Below, piece after piece: positions 10,220 to 23,145 of a stretch of 64,000 nucleotides of DNA (position 1 is its first letter; each line of letters begins with the position of its first letter). The translations under genes were made by a program, and so were the position numbers. Source of the DNA: Metallyticus violacea (taxonomy: Eukaryota; Arthropoda; Insecta; Mantodea; Metallyticidae); NCBI GenBank assembly GCA_030762175.1, contig CM060843.1:120195369-120259368 (forward strand), given 5' to 3'. The notes beneath the pieces are model-generated. The model was not told the origin of the DNA. It ran no database searches and saw only the letters and a program-made list of their open reading frames with translations.

Positions 10220-13200
10220 TTATACTCGCTTGTTAACCGCCATTCTATAGGTTTTCTTTGAAGGCTTGGTTACTACAGAACCCAGAAATTTCCTAGATAT
10301 CTGAGTGCCTTCAAGTACTACCGACATTACATTTTCCCTCAGTGCAGTGTTGATGATTACATTTGAGTTTACCTTCTTCAAATTCCCCGAGTTGAGGGTT
10401 ATGCCTTTAATTTTTGAGACAGAGTGCGTATATTCCCCACACCTGACTTCTATGGTGTACCTTTTTGGGCCTGTAGATGCAAATCTGGAAATATATGCAC
10501 CTGCTCCGTACTTTTCTAGTTTATCTGTCATACAGCCCAAAATTGGTCCTGCGGGAGGCATCCATTCCCCCGGCCTGTACGTGGCCATAACAGAATCAGT
10601 GTCGAAATAACACACTCGCTCGCGCAATCTCCTAAGAGAGGAATAGAGCTCTAATCTAGCATGGGCAGTTTTGTATGCAGCTATAACTGTGTTGGTGGTG
10701 CGCTTCAATTTAGGATTCTGTTCACAGTGTTTCCATACCACGTACAGTACTTCCTCTGTAGCGAGCAGGTAAGACTGTACCTCTACACCTGGGTCGTTCA
10801 GTAGGTCTATGAGCCTGGAATAATCTTTCACAATCTCAGACGTAGACAAGTTATCTCGTTGACCATATTTCACCCAAAAGGAGTTTAACATGAGTTTAGC
10901 CAACTCGCGTACTGCCAGGATTGATTTCAATGGCGTCTTTGTCCAGTGCCATGCCTTCTTTTTCTAAATATTGCGCGATATACTCATTTTTGTGGCAGTC
11001 TTTGGGCCAACCGGAGGCTTCGGTTTTAATTTTCAGAAACTGGTACACATAGTCCTTAAAAAGTCCCTTTTCGCCAATGGAAGGGTTGTAGCGTACCATT
11101 TCGTACTCCCATATTTCATATACATGAATAATCCTATAACCTTCCTCTAATGCGACTTTAATTTCGTCCACTACCCAGGTGCCTATCGTACATCCTTTAT
11201 CCTCTGTATGCCAGCACTGTGTCTGGTTCTCGATCTCTGCGCATATGCGGCACAATGGGAACATAAACTTGCCGTTAATGCGCGATGGAAGAACTGGATG
11301 GTACAGTCTTTCCGGGTGAAGAATTTTACATTTCATAATGCCACTCTCAACATCGTTCAAATTTGGACATTTATCAACATGAATTTTTGGATGTCCCACG
11401 GTATAGGCTTTTGTTTTATTGACAAACGGGTCCAAACTGCACACGTAATAATAAAACATTTTCATGTCTCCAGAGGCCTCGCAATAGGTTTCCGTACAAT
11501 TTGTACCCCAAAGAAGAAGGCATCTCGTGGGTTGAGAGGTTTGGGGTAGGGAAAACTCTTGAGAAAATCTGCCAAAACCCCGTCAGACTTAATCATGGCA
11601 TTAAACTCACATTCCCACCTCTCATTCACGTGGTGGCCTGCATCTTTCATCATCTTCGTGACCCTTACGGTGTCCTATCTTGAGCCCATGGTTTCGTTAC
11701 TCGTGTTGTATATCTTAGAATTTCTATTCGGGTAAAAACGTGTGCAACCGTGGTAGAAGCATCCGTGAAACAAATAGACATATTTGTCTCTGCACCCGTC
11801 CACTTTATATCGTTAAATTTTAATTTCCCGGCACCGATAAGCGTGCTGTATGGTGGTTAATTGTGCCTGTTCCAACCATGACAACCAGATACGCGCTATT
11901 CGCGAGTGCTTATCAACTAAGCTGTACCCACCTCCAGGAATAAGTGGAATTTTAATTCTTGGTATGAACCGTTTCCTGTAAACATCCATACATGCATGAG
12001 CTATGGTGAAGCATTCTCTAAACGGTTCAATGCCCTTCTCGTCAATAAATTGTCTTCTAAATTTGGAAACACCCTGACTCAGGAGAAATACGTCAGTTTT
12101 GCAGTGTGACACCATTTCATTTTTCATGTCAAGGACATAATTTGAGGACACCATTTCATCATGCCACTTCTCGAAGGTTTCGCGGACACTTACTCTCATA
12201 CCGTCAGGACAGTAACATTTCTGCCCCGGTACAGGACCAACATACTTTTCATTTTCCCTTGTGGAAAACAGGTAGTGAAAATAATCTTTGCATTTGGGAA
12301 GTTGAAAGGTCTTTGAAAAGCGAGACAGTGGCATAGGAATGAAATTCAAAGAGTCTAAAAATGTCACACTCTTATACTTCATTCTGTATATTTTGCTTCC
12401 GTTCATGATGAGCTCCGGGTCCCAATTTAGGTTGTCCACCATGTGCTTTAGCAGAAATTGCCCATCATAGGATCTGAGGTTGTGTGCAAGCACGATAATG
12501 TCCCGAGACTAGAACCGGGGTTGTGTGATGTGATCAAACAATTTTATTCACAGGCTGCTTGTAAAATACCTGTTTTTTAACACCACACAGCGTACAATAG
12601 GCCATGTTGTGAGGTTCGTCAATGCACAATATACAGCTTTTGTACATCACACAAGATTTGGGACATGTTCAAACACGCCCTCGGAATAAGGAATGTTCTG
12701 AGTACACTCAAAATCTATGAACATGAATATGAAATTATTTCGCATATTGGGCGAATTATACGGCTGAATGTAGTACTTATGTTTATAGTTCACATGAATT
12801 TTACAGGTGCAACAAAAAGTCTCCCTGCACTGGTGAGGAGTTTTTCTACACCTATAATTGACAAGTTTGTCACACATCGGACAGTTTTTTTCAACGTCAC
12901 ACACTGACATTGTTTTGGGGTAATAGTTTCCCATAATCAAGTGTTTATTAAAGCAGATCTGCCCGTTGAAGTCGCGATGACATGCGTCACATCTCACGTA
13001 CGTATCAAACGTGGGTGAGCACATCTGACGACATTTTGCACAATTTTTGTGTTCGCAACTTTAGTTTCTTTTCTATTTGCTGAGGGAAAATTGCACTGTC
13101 GACAATACCATTAAATTTCAATCCCCCGTGCAGATTTATAATAGAGTTATAATGGCTGCCGTGGAATATCAGTCGATATGTTTATCGGAGCTATTTTTTT

Positions 13201-13929
13201 GACTTGTAGAGGACATTTTTCCCACTATGGTCACCAAAAACAGTTTTGGAGTAATGCTTTAGCGCCATCTCAAAGAGTTTCACCTCTTAAAGCGTAAACG
13301 GTCCATTAGTTTTGCCTGTTTTCTCACACAACTCTACAGCCTTTAGCTTTTGATGAAATTTCCGGCTTGTAATCAAATCATAATTTATGTCCCCGTCAAT
13401 TTTGGATTTTGCAATGGCTTTACCTAGACAATGGTTGTCATTGTTCTTTATTTCAATGATGCCTTTGATTTTACTACAGTCGTCGCAGTGTTTGTAGTTT
13501 GAACCTGATACTTCATTTGTCCAAACACACGTAATTTTGAGTGGTCCCCCTAACAAAAATGCTTTATTACTCCGCATTACTTTCTCCAATGAATTCAATA
13601 TGACTTCGGGATTCATTTGATCGAACTTACGGACACTCATATTTAAAGGGTCTCTCGGGATGTTTGGTAACATGAATCGTGATTTCCATGAATCCTGGCT
13701 GGTTCTTTAGCAGATTATCGTTAACAAACGATAAATAATCGTTAAAAATCCTAGAAACCCATTGGTTAGGATATGTATCTTAGGGCGCTGAACTAACCAT
13801 AATTTCAGTCTCGGCATACCCCGAGTAAAACTTTTTAACCGATCACACTTTATGGCCTGTAATTTCAAAAGTAGGCTGCAAGGCAACACTCACCTGTGGT
13901 TCATCGCCAGCAGCATCGTTGTCTCCCAT
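10220..13929 (-). pseudogene. Protein-primed DNA polymerase B (pPolB), multiple breaks
   Basis: Polymerase with 3'-5' proofreading that copies the element using a terminal-protein primer. Order on the minus strand: a possible start at 13927-13929; an N-terminal region (13287-13673) with the conserved IIEIKNNDNHCLGKAIAKSK; a cysteine-rich zinc-binding stretch (12850-13010); ExoI FIDFECTQ (about 12715); ExoII AHNLRSYDGQFLL (about 12480); ExoIII HCKTDVFLLSQG (about 12100). Polymerase motif A appears as YYVCSLDPFVNK (about 11445), where the family has a catalytic Asp before (V/I)CSLYP: that Asp is Tyr here and the motif Tyr is Asp. Motif B is AKLMLNSFWVKYGQR (about 10890) and motif C YFDTDSVM (about 10610). 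Total span of about 3.7 kb fits the family. Stops or frame changes occur near 13845, 13780, 13280, 13030, 12640, 12500, 11700-11810, 11460 and 10925. Confidence 0.93.
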
Positions 13930-14056
13930 CCCGCTCGTTGTCGTTTCTCCTGCCAGAAGAAGAAGAAGTAGCAGAAGTTGCGGGGGTGAAACCTTCGATT
14001 AGATCCACCTCTTGCCCGTTGTCCTTTCTCTTGAGACTAAGCTTTGCGATTGTGTC

Positions 14057-15346
14057 AAGTAACCGGTTATCGGAATGGTTCGGTCTTTTTATACATCCCC
14101 CACCCTTCCTTTCCACGTTCACTTGGATTTTATGGCCAATGAAGACCTATGTTGTGAAATGTTTTTCTAAGGCAAAAACTACTATTACAGTAACCTTGTC
14201 TGTGTCCTACAAATAGATGGAATAATATATTTTGCTTAATAAAGCGAAACGTTTTCTACAGCTCTTACACGCGTTTATAGCACGTGTGAATTTGTCAATC
14301 TTTCCTTCATTTTCTTTTTGAATGATTACAGCATGGTTTTCACACTTTTGATAGTATATAACAGTAATCAACATCTATAAAATAATGTGTGTCGAAATAC
14401 GAGCATTGCAGAGGAATTCCTTTCCGATCGAGTTCTTTCAATTCAAACTGTAGGTTAAGGCTGGACGTTGAATATTTCGCACCGGCTAGAATATATAACA
14501 TCATATTAAACTTAGTTTAACGCAGGCCGTGTCTTATCGACCTTAAAAGTACAAACACTTTTGCATTATATTTTCCCATATGGTTTCACAGCGAAGTGAA
14601 GGTAAATTATATATTCCCCCCCAATCAACGTCAATTTTAAACTTTTTGTTTATGATATTTTCCTATTAATGAATAAATCAATTTAATATTAACAGCAACC
14701 AGTTAGAGTTATCATCACTTTTATATTAAAATAACAATGACATCTCTATCGTAAGGATTGCATATGCGACAAGATATTATCCATTATGAATTATATATAT
14801 ATAATTAATTGTAATGTTCTCTAAAACAATTTAATATTAACAGTCGATGAATGCCTTTAGTGAAAAAAAATAATATAATTGTTATACCCCTTAAAGAAAC
14901 AAACACTTTTCCATGATATTTTCTCATATGGCTACGCAAAGAATAAATATTTCGCACCGCTATTTAGCTCGGCGGGCATTTTTCATCGATTTTTGTCGTC
15001 AATGTTGACATCTGCTATCACGACTTTTTTCTGTAATAAACAACCATATGGAAACATTTTAATATGTGAATATACGAATGTAACAAACTTAGCCCCTGAG
15101 AAATAATTTTACCGGAGTAAACAGACTGTTATCTCGGAAAGGGACAGCGGAGTAGGCGTGACCTTGTAGTACAAATGAAAGCGAAAACTTTGTTTGTGAA
15201 ACTTAAACGTTCGCAATAACAAGCTGGTTGAAACTACAGTCTCTTAATATATGTCCAGAAGCATGTAGCGGTAAAGATTACAGCCCCTTGTGAAAAGGCC
15301 GAAACATAAGGTACGATTTTTAAAATTTACTTTATTACGTGCTGCA

Positions 15347-15388
<42 letters not shown>

Positions 15389-16294
15389 GATTGCTTTAAT
15401 TACACTTAACTTGCAATTAAACAATACACTTAGCGTGTAGAAACAAATTGTATTCATATTGAACATTACAGTAATGCGATACACTTTTTGCGATTAATAA
15501 ATACACTTTGTGATTAAAACAATACAGTTTTGCATTTTTAACAATACTTATCTTTCAAAGTCTGTTTTTTTTAGTAACAAATACTGTAAGACTCATAGTT
15601 GTATTTAAATATATACATATTTTCCCCCAACACAAATTGTATTTACATTGAAAATTACAGTAATGCGATACACTTTTTGCATTTAATAAATACAGTTTGT
15701 AATTAAAACAATACAGTTTTGCATTTTTACCTCCACAAAAAAAAAAAAAAGAACTATGTGCTTAACCGCGGTGCCATTTTGTTTTTAATAAAATATGTTT
15801 TATCATGTAGCAACAAAATACTGTAAAATTCATGGTTGTATTTAAATATACGCATATTTTCCCCAATACTTCTTAAGGCATCCACCCCCGCAAAAAGAAA
15901 ATGTTTAATCCGCGGCGCCATTTTGTTTTTAATACAATATGATTTATCATGTAGCAACAAATAATGTAAGACTCATGGTTGTATGTAAATATATGCATAT
16001 ACATTCTTAACCCGTCCATCCCCACCAAAAAATCTGCAGGGTGGATGAACTTCTCCCAACACATTCTTAGCCCATCCACCCCCACCAAAAAAATCCGCGG
16101 GGTGGATTAACGATAATCCGGGATCATGGATTAACTCTTTAGGATTATGTATTAATTGGATCATGGATTAAATCGTTAGTATTATGGATTAAGTAATTAG
16201 GATTAACGATAATCAGGGGATAATCCGAGCGACACTAGCGCTCTAGTGGCGGATTATCGTTAATCCATTGGTTTAATCCATAATATGCATTACT
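14057..16294. repeat. Polinton right terminal inverted repeat
   Basis: Reverse complement of 1950-4088 with point changes and small indels. It is about 100 bp longer, partly through a longer (TG)n tract (15351-15388) and an extra copy of a CCCATCCACCCCCACCAAAA subrepeat near 16015-16095. The inner edge AAGTAACCGGTTATCGG begins at 14057. The open frames at 13896-14216 and 15754-16164 are TIR-derived and look non-coding, although the 5' end of the polymerase transcript probably arises in or beside this repeat. Confidence 0.9.
15351..15388. repeat. (TG)n microsatellite in right TIR
   Basis: About 19 TG units, against eight complementary units at the same place in the left TIR. Confidence 0.9.
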
Positions 16295-16300
16295 GGTGTC
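16295..16300. repeat. Target-site duplication, right (GGTGTC)
   Basis: Directly outside the right Polinton end; pairs with GATGTC at 1944-1949 with one mismatch. Confidence 0.7.
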
Positions 16301-19300
16301 AGTACTGCTAGTTTAGCAATATTTTACACTAACAACATTTTGGTTTTGTTACCATAATGCACCGTTTTACTTGGCGGCAGCAGAAAGCCCGATGACCTAA
16401 CTTAATTTTGAATTATAAAATGTCCATCAAAGTTTTACTACAATAGATATCATATGTCAGTTTCCTTGCACACATGAACTAATTTTGTGAATATTTTGCA
16501 TAAGACAATATGTTTTAAGTTTTTACCGATCATTCAGAAAGGGACCCCGAATGTCAGTAAGAAATTTTCGTTTTTGCGGCGGATTTATGAATTAATCATC
16601 AATTTTTACACAAATAGACATCACTAATTCAGAGTCTTTTCGCAGATGGCATTACTAGGAATTTGGCAGTAGTTTAGATGATGATGTTCGTGGTTTAACC
16701 GATAATTAACCGTTTTATTAGCCGTCATGTAAGAACCCGATGCCTGTCATAAATGTAGCGTCTCTGAGTTTGGATATTTAAATGTAATTCCTAATTTTTA
16801 CCTAAAAGTAGCAACATAGGCCGAATTCTCTGCACAGATGATAATATGAGTACTTGGTAATATTTTATAATAATAAATTCCTCGTTTTACCGATTATGCT
16901 CCGTATTAGACCGTCAGGTAACAACTCGAAACCGATCATACGTGCTGTTTTTAAATATTAATTGATCACCCAACATCTGGTGAAATATCATGCCGGCTCA
17001 ATTTCTCTGCAGGGGTGGAAATGCCACTACTTTTTGAACAGTTTGCACCAATAAAATAATTTTTCTATTCGTATCTATAACGTGGAAATTCTTTCCCCAA
17101 CAGTTTCCAGCCCGAGCTGCGGTGACGTATTTAGCATTTTGATGTGGAAATATTGGTTGATTACGTGTTATTTTGAAATAGGCGCCCTTGGTTTAGTTTC
17201 TCTGCACAGGTAGCAATGGTAGCAGTTTTGCAATAGTTACACTAGTTTGCTTTAGATTTTACCGACAATGCAGCGAATTACTAACCGGCGGCTACACTCC
17301 AATTGCCGGTTATAAATTTAGCCTTTTTGTGGTGGAATGGTAAATTGATCATAAAATTTTAACTGAAAAAGGCATCAGTGATTTAGTTCCTCTGCAAAGA
17401 TTATTAGGATTTTGGCAATTTACAAGAATAATAATTTGGTAATTTTACGTGTAACGAACCGTTTTATAGCTGGCAGATAAGAGCCCCATTGCCCTTCAAA
17501 ATTTAGGTTCTTTGTGGTGGAAAAATACAAGTAATACCTATTTTTTTGCCAGAAAATTCCATTATTGGGAAGTTTCTCTGCACAAGTGACAGCAATAGTA
17601 TTTTGTAATATTTTACTATAATAACACGAGGCCCCTCATTTTACCGATAATGCACTATTTTACATGGCGTTAGATAACAACCCAAAACCGATCTCACGTT
17701 TCGATTTTTGCGATGGATTTTAAAAGAATCATATTTTGGTGAATTGAGTATGCACGGTTCAGTTTCTCTGGTAATAACATCTATTGTGTGAACATTTTAC
17801 AGGTCGCAATACTAGCAGTCACCAGTATTTTACAATAAAAATGTGTTGTTCTTGATTTTGCCGATAATAATGCACTGTTTTACTTCAAGGCAGCTGACAA
17901 CCTGATTGCCGGTCATAAATTTAGCCGTTTTGCGATGGAAAAGGGCTAAAATTGATCATACAATTTTAACTGAAACAGGCATCACTGATTCAGTTTTTCT
18001 GCGAAGACAGCATTATTAGGAATTTGGCAATATTTATAAGAATAATATGTTCGCGGTTTTACCAATTTTGAACCGTTTTACTAGCCGGCAGGTAAAAGCA
18101 GGGCAGCCCTTCAAGAATTTAACCTCTTTGCGGTGGAAATATAGATGTAATACCTACTTTTTTACTGAAATTCACATTACTGGTCAGTTTCCTTCCAAAA
18201 GTTACAATACTAGTACTTTGGCAATATTTTAATATAAGAAAACGTTCTTTATTTTTTCGATAATGCACCGTTAAATATGTCGATAGGTAGCAACCAAAAA
18301 CCTATCATATATTTTTTTTTCTCGTGGAAATACAATTTAATCGCCTACTTTTTGGTTAAATTAACATTTACGGCTTAGTTTCTCTGCACGTTTGTTCACT
18401 TTGACAACATTTTTCATCAATAAAATATCTTTCATATTTTTATCGATAACGGAGAAATTCTATTCCCGGCAATTACCAGCACGATTACGAGTAATATATT
18501 TAGCATTTTGGGTGAAAATATTAGTTAATTTCGTTGTTTTATACTGAAATAGTCGTCTTATTTCTCTGCACAGGCTGAAATAACATGTTTATCTACATTT
18601 AATACTAATAAGATTTTGATCTTGATTTTACCTGTAATGCAGCATTTCACTTGCCTGCAGGTTACATCGTAAATTAAACGTGGAATTGTAATTGAATCTT
18701 CTAATTTTAACTGAAATAGGCATCACTGACTCTATTTTTTCCCCAGAGGGCAACACTAGGAATGTGTAACGAGAATAATATAACGTTTATCATTTTCCCG
18801 ATAATTAACCATTTTATAAGTTGGCAGGCAAGAGCCCCATTGGTCTGTCATAAGCTCCTTTGGGGTGGAAATATAAATGTAATACCAAATTTTTACGTAA
18901 AAGTACCCTTCAGGCCAGTTTATCTGCACAGGTGACAATAATAGTAATTTGGCAACATTTTTCAATAATGAAATATTATTTGTCATTTTACCAATTATAC
19001 TTCATATTACATATCATCACTTAAGAGCTCGAAAGTTAATTTTTGCAATAGAAATATTAATCACCTACTTCTTGGTGAAATGATAAGGCACAATTAAGAT
19101 TCTCTGCGCAGATGATAATAGTACTACTTTGGGAACATTTTACATCCATGAAATATTGTCGTATTTTTATCGAAAACGCAGCAATCTCTCGCCGCAAAAT
19201 AAACGGCACAATCGCCCATAATACATGTAGCATTTCGCGACCGAAATATTATACGGTTACCTGGCTTATACCGAAATGGGAGTAAGTTATTTCTCTGCAT

Positions 19301-20410
19301 AGATGGCAATACTAGTAGTTTAGCAATATTTACACAAATGATATTTATTTTTTATTTTACTCATAATCCACGTTTTACAATTCGGCCAGTGTTAGAAGGG
19401 ATGGACCGTAAAAAATGTAGCTTTTTGCGCTGTAATTACAAATATCATCCAATTTAATAAAAATAGACGCCACTCTTGTCAGTTTCTGTGCGCCTATTAA
19501 AAATGCTAGTACTTTCTTAATACTTTACAACGTAAACTAAGGTTTTAAGTTTTTACAATTAAGGTTTAAGTTTTTGCCGTTGTAAAGCTAATTTGCAGCC
19601 GAATGCCAGTCATAAATGTATTGTATGTATGCAACCAATTATAAATTGGCGTTTTAATTGAAGTAGGTATCACTAGTTTGTTTTCTTTGCGCAGGCGGGA
19701 TTGCTACGAAGTTCGCAATATTTTACTAGAATGCCATGTTCATAATTTAACTGTAAGAACTCTTTTACTAGTCGGTAGGTAAGAGCCCAATGGCCGGTCA
19801 TAAATTTGGCCTATTTAGGGATGAAATATACATGATATACGTAATTTTGGCCTGAAAATCGCATCATTGGACGGTTTTTCTGCACATCTAACATTACTAG
19901 TATTTTGGTAATATTTTAATATAATAAAATATAGTTCCTCATTTGCCCGAAAATGTACCGGTTTAAATGCCAGAATGTGGGAACCCGAAACCGGTTATTC
20001 GTTTTGTTTTTAGCCGTGGAAGTAATTGTTACGTTTTCTAAAGAAAAGAGCATGCATCTTTTAGTTTCTGTGGAAGTAGCACTATGTGATTAATTTAAAT
20101 CGGTAAACCTCCTCTTTTTTTTTTTTAATAACGGAACAGTTCTACCACCGGCAATTTACACCGCGAACTCCGAACTCCGGTAACATATTTACCATTTTCG
20201 CTTTGGAAATGCTAGTTAATAACCCGGTTTTATACTGAAATAGGCACAATTGATTTTGTTTCTCTGCAGAATGTTGAAACAAGCAGTTCAGCAAGATTTT
20301 ACCCTAATAAGAGTTTTATTTTATTTTAAATATAATACACCGTTTTACTTATCGGCAGTTTATAGCCCGATGACCCCACCCCCTTTTTGGTGCAATAATG
20401 AGATATCTTA
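16295..20410. repeat. Satellite 1, second block
   Basis: Continuation of the array that the Polinton split. Landmarks (CAGTTTCTCTGCACA, CATTTTACCGATAATGCACC, GGCAATATTTTAC, GGTCATAAATTTAGCC) recur about every 185-190 bp. A distinct monomer type, TTTTTATC.ATAACG.AGAAATTCT followed by CCGGCAATT.ACAGC, appears near 17080, 18440, 19165 and 20120, with a shortened relative near 17770. Types therefore recur after about four or five monomers. No genes. Confidence 0.85.
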
Positions 20411-20660
20411 CTTTAACTAACATTGCAAAAAGCTAAAATTTTGACCGATTGTCAGACTGTAACATGGCAGCAAGTAAAATGGTGTATTATGGATAAAACC
20501 AAGAACAAAATTTTATTAGTGTAAAATATTGCTAAACAATAGTATACAAAATGTGCAGAGAAACAAAACCAATCACGCTATGTCAGTACAAAACCGGGTA
20601 ATCGCACATTTTCCCTACCAGTGCTTTTGCATTGGAATATTAAATTGATTATCCAGTGCG
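20411..20660. repeat. Satellite 1 fragment in inverted orientation
   Basis: The sequence reads as the reverse complement of a satellite 1 monomer: AGTAAAATGGTGTATTATGG, then GTGTAAAATATTGCTAAAC, TGTGCAGAGAAAC and ACAAAACCGGGTAATC. The array switches strand at about 20.41 kb and stops at the mariner remnant, so inversion or fold-back accompanied or preceded that insertion. Confidence 0.7.
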
Positions 20661-20689
20661 AATGAGTAATGGCAATTTCAGTTAATTTC

Positions 20690-21410
20690 TTCACAAAAGA
20701 AGGGCTTAACTCCAAAGGAAATGAAAGAAGGTTTGGACGGTGTATATGGGGAAGCATCCCCTTCATATTCTACCATTATGGAAGATCAGCGGCGGTTCAA
20801 AATTACAGAAATAGCAACAAGGTTGGACTTTTCTAAAATAACAGCCCTTCGAAATATTCAAGAACGTTTAAAGATGCATAAGTGCAAGATGGGTGCCTAG
20901 ACTTCTTTCTTCAGTCCAAAAGCAACGAGAGTCATCTGTTACAAGCATTTTTGGAGCTCTGCCGTTACTTCAGAGAGAAGTTCTGCAAACCATTGTTACA
21001 GGGGATGAAACTGGTTCTCTACTATGATCCCTTGTCCAAAAGAGAATCAAGTGAGTGGCGTAAACCTGGCTAAGCGCCGCCTCTAAAGGGCAAGGTCACG
21101 GTCAGTCAGTCAACCAAGAAGGTCAGGGCCGCAATCTTTCGTGACTGTAAAGGAATACTCTTTATTGACTTCAAGGGGAGGAAAACTACAGTAAATGGGA
21201 GAACCATGTAGGCCTACTGCACAGACTATGTGCTTCCATCAAAGAGCAAGGGCGAGGAAAGATGAGTTGTGGTGTGCGCCTTCGCGACAACACGCATGTG
21301 CACCCAGCTCTTATTGCAAAGGAAGCTGTGAAGAGATGTGGCTTCCAGGAGCGGGACCATCCACCGTAGAGACCAGATATAGCTCCCAGTGACCTACCTC
21401 CATGCACTCT
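20690..21410 (+). pseudogene. Mariner-family transposase remnant (Tc1/mariner), broken
   Basis: Cut-and-paste transposase of the mariner group. The N-terminal part reads KKGLTPKEMKEGLDGVYGEA with ITEIATRLDFSKI (helix-turn-helix region). The catalytic part shows the first Asp in VTGDET (about 21000-21015) followed by YYDPLSKRESSEWRKPG, then KGKVTVSQSTKKVRAAIFRD, GILFIDF, an RDNTHVHPAL version of the HDNARPH motif, and PDIAPSDL for the third Asp. Several frameshifts and stops (about 20900, 21075, 21210) make it dead. The length, about 720 bp against roughly 1 kb for a full transposase, indicates internal losses. No terminal repeats were identified. Confidence 0.85.
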
Positions 21411-22740
21411 GATCTGCCGTTTGTTTTAAAATAAATTCTCTTTCTCTCTTGATACAATTTTCTTTGGACACATTGAAAATGACATTAAATCATGATTGCC
21501 AGGTGATTTCTGAGCTTTGTCACCACTTTACACCAATAAGTCGCCAAAAGTAGTCAAATATCACATAAAAGGAAGTGAAAAATAAACAATATCGTGGTGT
21601 AACGCACATTGAATTGCTTAGAAACTTGATTTCAATTGTAAATAAGCATGTTAATCCTAACACTATAAAATTCGTATTTGAACATTAATGTAAAGAAAAC
21701 TTATAGGTACGTTTACCGTACCATTCTTTTCCCATTCTTTATTCGATGGTAATTTCTCATTATATTCGATATTTTCTCCACTACAGTTAACTTTACTACA
21801 GCAACCTAACAAATGTAAATCTTAATAAACCTGCCAAATATCTGAATTCCTGCAATTATTAAGTGTATAAATAAATTGGTAAATTTATTAACTTAAAGTT
21901 TACAGAGTCTATAAACCATTTATTTATTTTAAAATTTACTAACAGATTCCATTCCATTCAATTTTATTTTATCTTAATATTGTTCCGGTGACTATGAGAG
22001 TCCTTGAATCAGCAAAGTTTGCAAATGCCTTATGTCTATATACGGATATTTTAAAGTAAATTAATGTAAAACATCAATATTGCATTCTATTGAACTTCAC
22101 AAGACTACGATAAACTTGGATGTTTTCATATGTTCAGTATTCCAAGTTAAACGGTCCAATATTCTCATATGTAGCTTTGTGACAGTTGTAATATTTTTTC
22201 AAAGCAGCAGGGAGGAAAACATCAAATAACTTTATATGCACCTGAAAATAACCAAATAGAAAATGTGTTGACGTACTACACATAGAAAAGCTGCCAAAAG
22301 GCTACAGGTAGCCACGTTTGGCAACATTGCATTAAATCATTATTCATTGTTAATCGTTAAAGTCTTGTACCTTCCTTTTTGCCATCATACAGAGCTGATA
22401 TTTAATATCTATAATATTGTAATTTGTATCTGTTGGGCTGCATTTCTTTCAAGATTTTGTTTTTCTTGTTTTGCTTTATTATTTGTACACTTCCTTGCTG
22501 TATTTACTTTTAAATTCTTTGGTAGGGGACGTTTATTAATTAAAGCGATGCATTTTAGACCTGCACATGGAATGTTTCACATTTTTGCTATAGGTGTTGA
22601 AGTTTTTAGTATTACAATGTTCTGTTAATGTAGGGTTGCCATAATGAAAACAAAAAATTAAACTCCAGTACAAAACTGGTAACGAAAGGGTCATTCAGTT
22701 GGAAAAAATAAAATAATATATATAAACTTACGTGTACTAC
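21411..22740. other. AT-rich stretch without recognisable gene
   Basis: T- and A-rich sequence with no landmark from satellite 1. The 22347-22628 open frame encodes a hydrophobic Phe/Cys/Leu-rich string of the kind produced by T-rich DNA and is not credible as a gene. Confidence 0.5.
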
Positions 22741-22744
22741 TCTT

Positions 22745-23145
22745 CATAATTTTTATGATGTTTGTCAAAGTAGTGCCCGTTGGTTCCAATATACATGTCT
22801 CAGCGTTTCTGTCGCTCTTCAAAGACATGCTGGGAACCATTTATGACAGGTTTTTCAGAATCGTCTTCACAGCCTGCATCACTGCTCATGCTGTTGAAAA
22901 ATAACTTCCATAAACGTGTTTCTTCAATTTATGGAAAAGGCCACATTGGGCTAATTCTGGATTAAAGGCAGAGTGTGGAACACACGTCATATTGATATGC
23001 GATGTACGGCCGTGCATAATTGTAATGCAGCATTCAGCTCTTTGCAACGAAATGTGGGGCCTTTTTCGTGTGATATGGCCCGCCAAGTTTTCAGTAAATT
23101 TCTTTAGTATGGCCCACTTACAACATCTCATAAATCTTACCTTGA
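22745..23145 (-). pseudogene. Second mariner transposase remnant, C-terminal part
   Basis: The minus strand reads the end of a mariner transposase. A decayed HDNARPH-like ITIMHGRTSH is followed by VPHSAFNPELAQCGLFHKLK and KHVYGSYFST, equivalent to the L-P-H-P-P-Y-S-P-D-L-A-P region, then AVMQAVKTILKNLS and, in another frame, HVFEERQKR..MYIGTNGHYF at the natural C-terminus. The third catalytic Asp position reads Glu (NPELA), and stops and frame changes are present. It differs from the plus-strand copy at 20.7 kb and is in the opposite orientation, so it is a separate insertion. Confidence 0.8.

Larger units (their letters stand above)
1950..16294 (-). mobile_element. Polinton/Maverick DNA transposon, complete ends, coding region decayed
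   Basis: An element of about 14.3 kb bounded by inverted repeats of 2.1-2.2 kb that start AGTAGTGCATATTA on the left and end TAATATGCATTACT on the right, the AG...CT ends typical of Polintons. It is flanked by a near-perfect 6-bp duplication. The minus-strand gene set is diagnostic: B-family protein-primed polymerase, FtsK/HerA-type packaging ATPase, chromodomain integrase, adenovirus-like cysteine protease, and major and minor jelly-roll capsid proteins. Elements of this type are regarded as both self-synthesising transposons and likely virus-like particles. This copy has frameshifts or stops in every major gene, a large deletion in the major capsid gene and disabled catalytic motifs, so it is a fossil. 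It sits inside satellite 1. Confidence 0.95.

Noticed and set aside
13890..14122. Spliced first exon for the Polinton polymerase (a CAG/GTGAGT donor-like site on the minus strand at about 13892)
   Set aside because: The frame from the ATG at 13927-13929 reads straight through this site into polymerase-like sequence, so no intron is needed; kept only as a possibility.
22347..22628. 93-codon hydrophobic frame
   Set aside because: Phe/Leu/Cys-rich content is what T-rich DNA gives by chance; there is no motif and no flanking gene structure.
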